Source: an uncultured Lachnospiraceae bacterium
GTDB taxonomy: Bacteria; Bacillota; Clostridia; Lachnospirales; Lachnospiraceae
Direction of reading: 5' to 3'
DNA: 8,124 nucleotides
Assembly (NCBI GenBank): GCA_900546325.1
Contig: URCR01000068.1
Location: 1 to 8,124 of the forward strand
Under the pieces are notes generated by a model that did no database searches, had not been told where the DNA came from, and saw only the letters and a list, made by a program, of their open reading frames with translations. Positions 6,095 to 8,124 of the stretch are shown here, piece by piece (position 1 is the first letter of the stretch; each line of letters begins with the position of its first letter). A program made the translations under genes and the position numbers.

Positions 6095-6367
6095 ATGACT
6101 ACAATAACTTATACGGAACATGACTTAGTCATTGACGGACATTCAGGGAATCCTATTGTATGTACTGGAATTTCTGCTATCAGCCAGATGGTAGCGAATT
6201 TTGTGGAAGAGCGTGGGTGGGCAGACGTAATAGTCAGTGATGGCCATCTGGAAATTCGGAATGTGCCAGATGAGCATTGTGGTAATGCTCTGTTTCAGGC
6301 TATGGTGATTGCTTTTGAGGATATTGCAGTCCAGTATCCGGATTGCGTGAAGATTGTCATAGAATAG
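6095..6367 (+). CDS. Prp-like cysteine protease (ribosomal-processing protease family, PF04327-like)
   Basis: Likely a small cysteine protease that trims phage head proteins. It is 90 residues. The Prp signature is visible near the N-terminus: DGHSGNPIVCTGISAI, giving a candidate catalytic dyad H16/C23, followed by helices and a short beta end (VKIVIE). Host Prp of Firmicutes removes the N-terminus of ribosomal protein L27 after an LNLQFF-type motif, and in Staphylococcus phage 80alpha it also cleaves scaffold and capsid proteins. Here the next two genes both start with that motif. The His-Cys spacing is short: 6 residues between H and C compared with about 11 in the Staphylococcus protein, as I recall it. 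ATG 6095 is chosen because of GGAAGGAGGA just upstream; the longer frame from 6053 starts inside the terminator. Confidence 0.78.
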   Translation: MTTITYTEHDLVIDGHSGNPIVCTGISAISQMVANFVEERGWADVIVSDGHLEIRNVPDEHCGNALFQAMVIAFEDIAVQYPDCVKIVIE

Positions 6368-6383
6368 AAAGGCGGTGATCCAT

Positions 6384-6468
6384 CATCTCCCTTTGAGATG
6401 CGGGGTGAAGCGTCTTATTTTTATGTCCAAAACGTGAAGACGTAAAAAGCTCGGGAGCCTGTCGAGGC
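6384..6468 (+). other. Structured 5' leader of the scaffold gene
   Basis: The 118-nt gap between the protease and scaffold genes has no ORF but contains three inverted repeats: CATCTC/GAGATG (6384-6389/6395-6400), CGTCTT/AAGACG (6411-6416/6437-6442, extendable by a G-T pair) and GCCT/AGGC (6457-6460/6465-6468). The last ends shortly before the scaffold ribosome site (GGAGGT from 6474). The leader may adjust scaffold and capsid translation or carry processing sites. No promoter could be recognised with confidence and no known riboswitch is seen. Confidence 0.4.
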
Positions 6469-6485
6469 GAAACGGAGGTAGAAAA

Positions 6486-7100
6486 ATGAGATATAAAATG
6501 AATTTACAGCTTTTTGATGACGGCGCAAGAGCTGGCTCTGCGGGTGCGCAGGGAGGAAGTACCGGGAATGAAAATGGCGGACAGAATTCCGCTGGGAGTG
6601 CTGCCGGGGCACATGGAGCCGGAACGTATACTTATGAGCAGTTGGAAGAAATCGCAAATGCAAGGGTAGAAAGGTCAGAAAGAACAGCACTGGCTAATTT
6701 CTTCCGTAGTCAGGGAATGACAGAGGCAGAGGTTACTCAGGCTATTTCAGATTTCAAAACACAGCGTGCTGCAAATCAGCCGAATACAGAACAGTTACAG
6801 CAGGAAAGAGACGATGCACTGAAAGAAGTATCACAGATGAGAAATGAAAAGGTACTGACTTCTAAAGGTGTTAAAGTGGATGACTTAGACTATGTGATGT
6901 TCAAAGTTTCCAAGCTGGTAGATGGTAAAACTGATTTTGAGAAAGCAGCAGACAAGTTTTTAAAAGAAAACCCTAGATTTGCGGAAAAATCTTCCGGCAC
7001 ATACAGAGTGAGTACAGGAGCCCAGTCCGGAGGAGCAGGAGGCAAAGAAAACAGTAATGACTTTATTAACGCTGCAATTAGAAAGGCAGCAGGGAGGTAA
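6486..7100 (+). CDS. Phage scaffolding protein (DUF4355-like) with N-terminal Prp cleavage motif
   Basis: An internal scaffold that directs capsid assembly and is then removed. It is 204 residues, normal for the role. The N-terminus MRYKMNLQLF carries the MNLQLF motif recognised by Prp in L27, so cleavage after F10 is predicted. Residues 14-46 are a low-complexity Gly/Ala/Ser linker. Residues 48-125 are charged, helix-forming and probably coiled coil (QLEEIANARVERSER and QLQQERDDALKEVSQMRNEK). After a second Gly-rich hinge (about 178-186), the short basic C-terminal helix NDFINAAIRKAAGR resembles capsid-binding ends of other scaffolds. ATG 6486 follows GGAGGT by a normal distance. The stop lies in the ribosome site of the capsid gene, so the two are coupled. 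Confidence 0.88.
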   Translation: MRYKMNLQLFDDGARAGSAGAQGGSTGNENGGQNSAGSAAGAHGAGTYTYEQLEEIANARVERSERTALANFFRSQGMTEAEVTQAISDFKTQRAANQPNTEQLQQERDDALKEVSQMRNEKVLTSKGVKVDDLDYVMFKVSKLVDGKTDFEKAADKFLKENPRFAEKSSGTYRVSTGAQSGGAGGKENSNDFINAAIRKAAGR

Positions 7101-7103
7101 AAA

Positions 7104-8084
7104 ATGAACAGAAACAGAATGAATCTTAAATTATTTGACAATGATGCACAGATCATTGACAGAACCGGTGCAGATACGTTAATCCCGGAAGAAAGAGCGA
7201 GAGAGATTATTCAGGGAGTGGTAGCACAGTCTGCGGTATTGTCCCAGGGACGAAGATTGCCGAATATGTCCAGCAGAACTTATCGTATGCCGGTATTGGA
7301 TATGTTACCGTTAGCATACTTCGTAAATGGAGATACCGGACAGAAGAAAACTACAAAAATGGCATGGGATAAGAAAATTATTACAGCAGAAGAAATTGCG
7401 GTTATTGTTCCGATTCCAGAAGCAGTGCTTGATGACTCGGAATACGATATCTGGTCTGAGGTCCGCCCACGTATTGAAGAAGCTTTTGGAAAAGTTATTG
7501 ACGGAGCAATTCTCTTTGATGTGAATAAGCCAGATTCTTGGAGAGATGGATTGGTTTCTACGGCAACCAATGCAGGAAGTGTAGTGAACTTTGGGGCATC
7601 TGACAATCTGTACGATAAAATCATGGGAGAAGATGGTGCTATTGCAAAAGTAGAAGAGTCCGGATACTTTGTTACAGGGCATATGGCTGACATCTCTATG
7701 CGTGCAAAATTAAGAGGATTAAAAGACACTACAGGGAATCCGTTGTTTAAATCAGATATGCAGAATGGTACAACTTATTCTTTAGATGGTTCTGCAATGA
7801 ATTTTCCTAACAATGGGGCATTTGATAAATCAAAAGCACTTATGATTTCCGGTGATTTTAAACAGCTTGTATATTCCATGAGGCAGGATATTACCTTTAA
7901 ACTGTTTACCGAAGGTGTAGTGCAAAATACAGATGGCTCAATTGCGTATAATCTTATGCAGCAGGATATGGTTGCGTTAAGAGCTGTCATGCGACTGGGG
8001 TGGGAAATTCCAAATCCGATTAATTCCTTGAAAGAAGATAAAAGCAAGAGATGTCCATTCTCTGTTTTAAAGGCGGGGGAATAA
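7104..8084 (+). CDS. Major capsid protein, HK97 fold, with N-terminal Prp cleavage motif
   Basis: Builds the phage head shell. It is 326 residues. Residues 6-11 (MNLKLF) repeat the protease motif found on the scaffold, so removal of the first 11 residues is predicted. IPEERAREIIQGVV (27-40), then TYRMPVLDMLPLAYFVNG (59-76) and the EIAVIVPIPEAVLDDS block (97-112) are typical of the Phage_capsid (PF05065-type) HK97 family. The C-terminus ends PFSVLKAGE, where such proteins usually end. ATG 7104 follows AGGGAGGT (7091-7098), which overlaps the scaffold stop. No long HK97-type N-terminal delta domain is present; the separate scaffold fills that role. The last codons contain a G-run that may cause frameshifting into an extended product. 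Confidence 0.9.
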   Translation: MNRNRMNLKLFDNDAQIIDRTGADTLIPEERAREIIQGVVAQSAVLSQGRRLPNMSSRTYRMPVLDMLPLAYFVNGDTGQKKTTKMAWDKKIITAEEIAVIVPIPEAVLDDSEYDIWSEVRPRIEEAFGKVIDGAILFDVNKPDSWRDGLVSTATNAGSVVNFGASDNLYDKIMGEDGAIAKVEESGYFVTGHMADISMRAKLRGLKDTTGNPLFKSDMQNGTTYSLDGSAMNFPNNGAFDKSKALMISGDFKQLVYSMRQDITFKLFTEGVVQNTDGSIAYNLMQQDMVALRAVMRLGWEIPNPINSLKEDKSKRCPFSVLKAGE

Positions 8085-8124
8085 CACCCACTGACGATAC
8101 CGCCTTGATTGGCAGTGGGAAAGT
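8075..8124 (+). other. Candidate -1 ribosomal frameshift site extending the capsid protein
   Basis: The capsid gene ends GCG GGG GAA TAA with five G residues (8075-8079). The Gly-GGG codon (8076-8078) can re-pair perfectly one base back. The -1 frame then stays open to the window edge, reading GGITPTDDTALIGSGK. A 7-bp stem CCCACTG/CAGTGGG (8087-8093/8113-8119) begins 5 nt after the A-site codon, the usual distance for a frameshift stimulator. No ATG or GTG start lies in that frame near the G-rich ribosome-like sequence. The +1 frame closes within a few codons. Capsid extensions made by frameshifting are known in other Firmicutes phages. The window ends too soon to see the domain. Confidence 0.4.

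Noticed and set aside
7280..7729. 149-codon minus-strand ORF inside the capsid gene
   Set aside because: A shadow of the capsid reading frame with Ser/Thr/Ile-rich antisense composition and no ribosome site. The other minus-strand ORFs in this window are rejected for the same reason.
1..8124. CRISPR array, insertion sequence or attachment site
   Set aside because: No regularly spaced repeats, transposase-like protein or flanking terminal repeats were seen. The tRNA is not followed by an integrase or a tRNA-end duplication.

Overview
The window is a stretch of a temperate tailed phage (prophage) from a low-to-medium-GC Firmicute, most likely a Clostridia/Lachnospiraceae host. The evidence is AT-rich coding with strong AGGAGG-type ribosome sites, frequent TTG/GTG starts, an A118-like portal, a PF06152 minor capsid protein, and head proteins carrying the N-terminal (M/L)NLxLF motif that Firmicutes also carry on ribosomal protein L27. 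All real genes are on the plus strand. The host assignment is inferred from protein character only.

Layout. (1) 36-509: a small late-gene activator-like protein with a coiled coil and a sigma-region-4-like C-terminus. It is followed at once by two TGTTCGC repeats 10 bp apart and a -10-like box, a candidate late promoter. (2) 510-1039: a non-coding block of about 530 nt. It holds a terminator-like hairpin, a tRNA-like mini-helix without D and anticodon arms, a possible three-way junction, several small hairpins, a complete tRNA-Trp(CCA) and a terminator-like hairpin after it. (3) 1040-4209: terminase (a KGG-type small-subunit-like region fused to an ATPase/nuclease large subunit) and portal. 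(4) 4214-6030: minor capsid protein with a C-terminal HExxH metallopeptidase-like domain, translationally coupled to a 58-residue zinc-ribbon protein and closed by a strong UUCG-loop terminator. (5) 6095-8084: a Prp-like cysteine protease, a scaffold protein and the HK97-fold major capsid protein. (6) 8075-8124: a G-run, stop codon and downstream stem-loop that look like a -1 frameshift site extending the capsid protein.

How the parts may work together. The first gene would switch on the late operon. Terminase cuts DNA and packages it through the portal into a shell built from capsid and scaffold. The Prp-like protease would trim the N-termini of both scaffold and capsid at the MNLxLF motif. 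The metallopeptidase tail of the minor capsid protein may be a MuF-type effector carried in the virion, with the small zinc-ribbon protein a possible immunity partner, or it may be a maturation protease. The most interesting points are the protease/substrate set, the minor-capsid/metallopeptidase pair, the putative capsid frameshift and the unexplained structured RNA block next to the tRNA.
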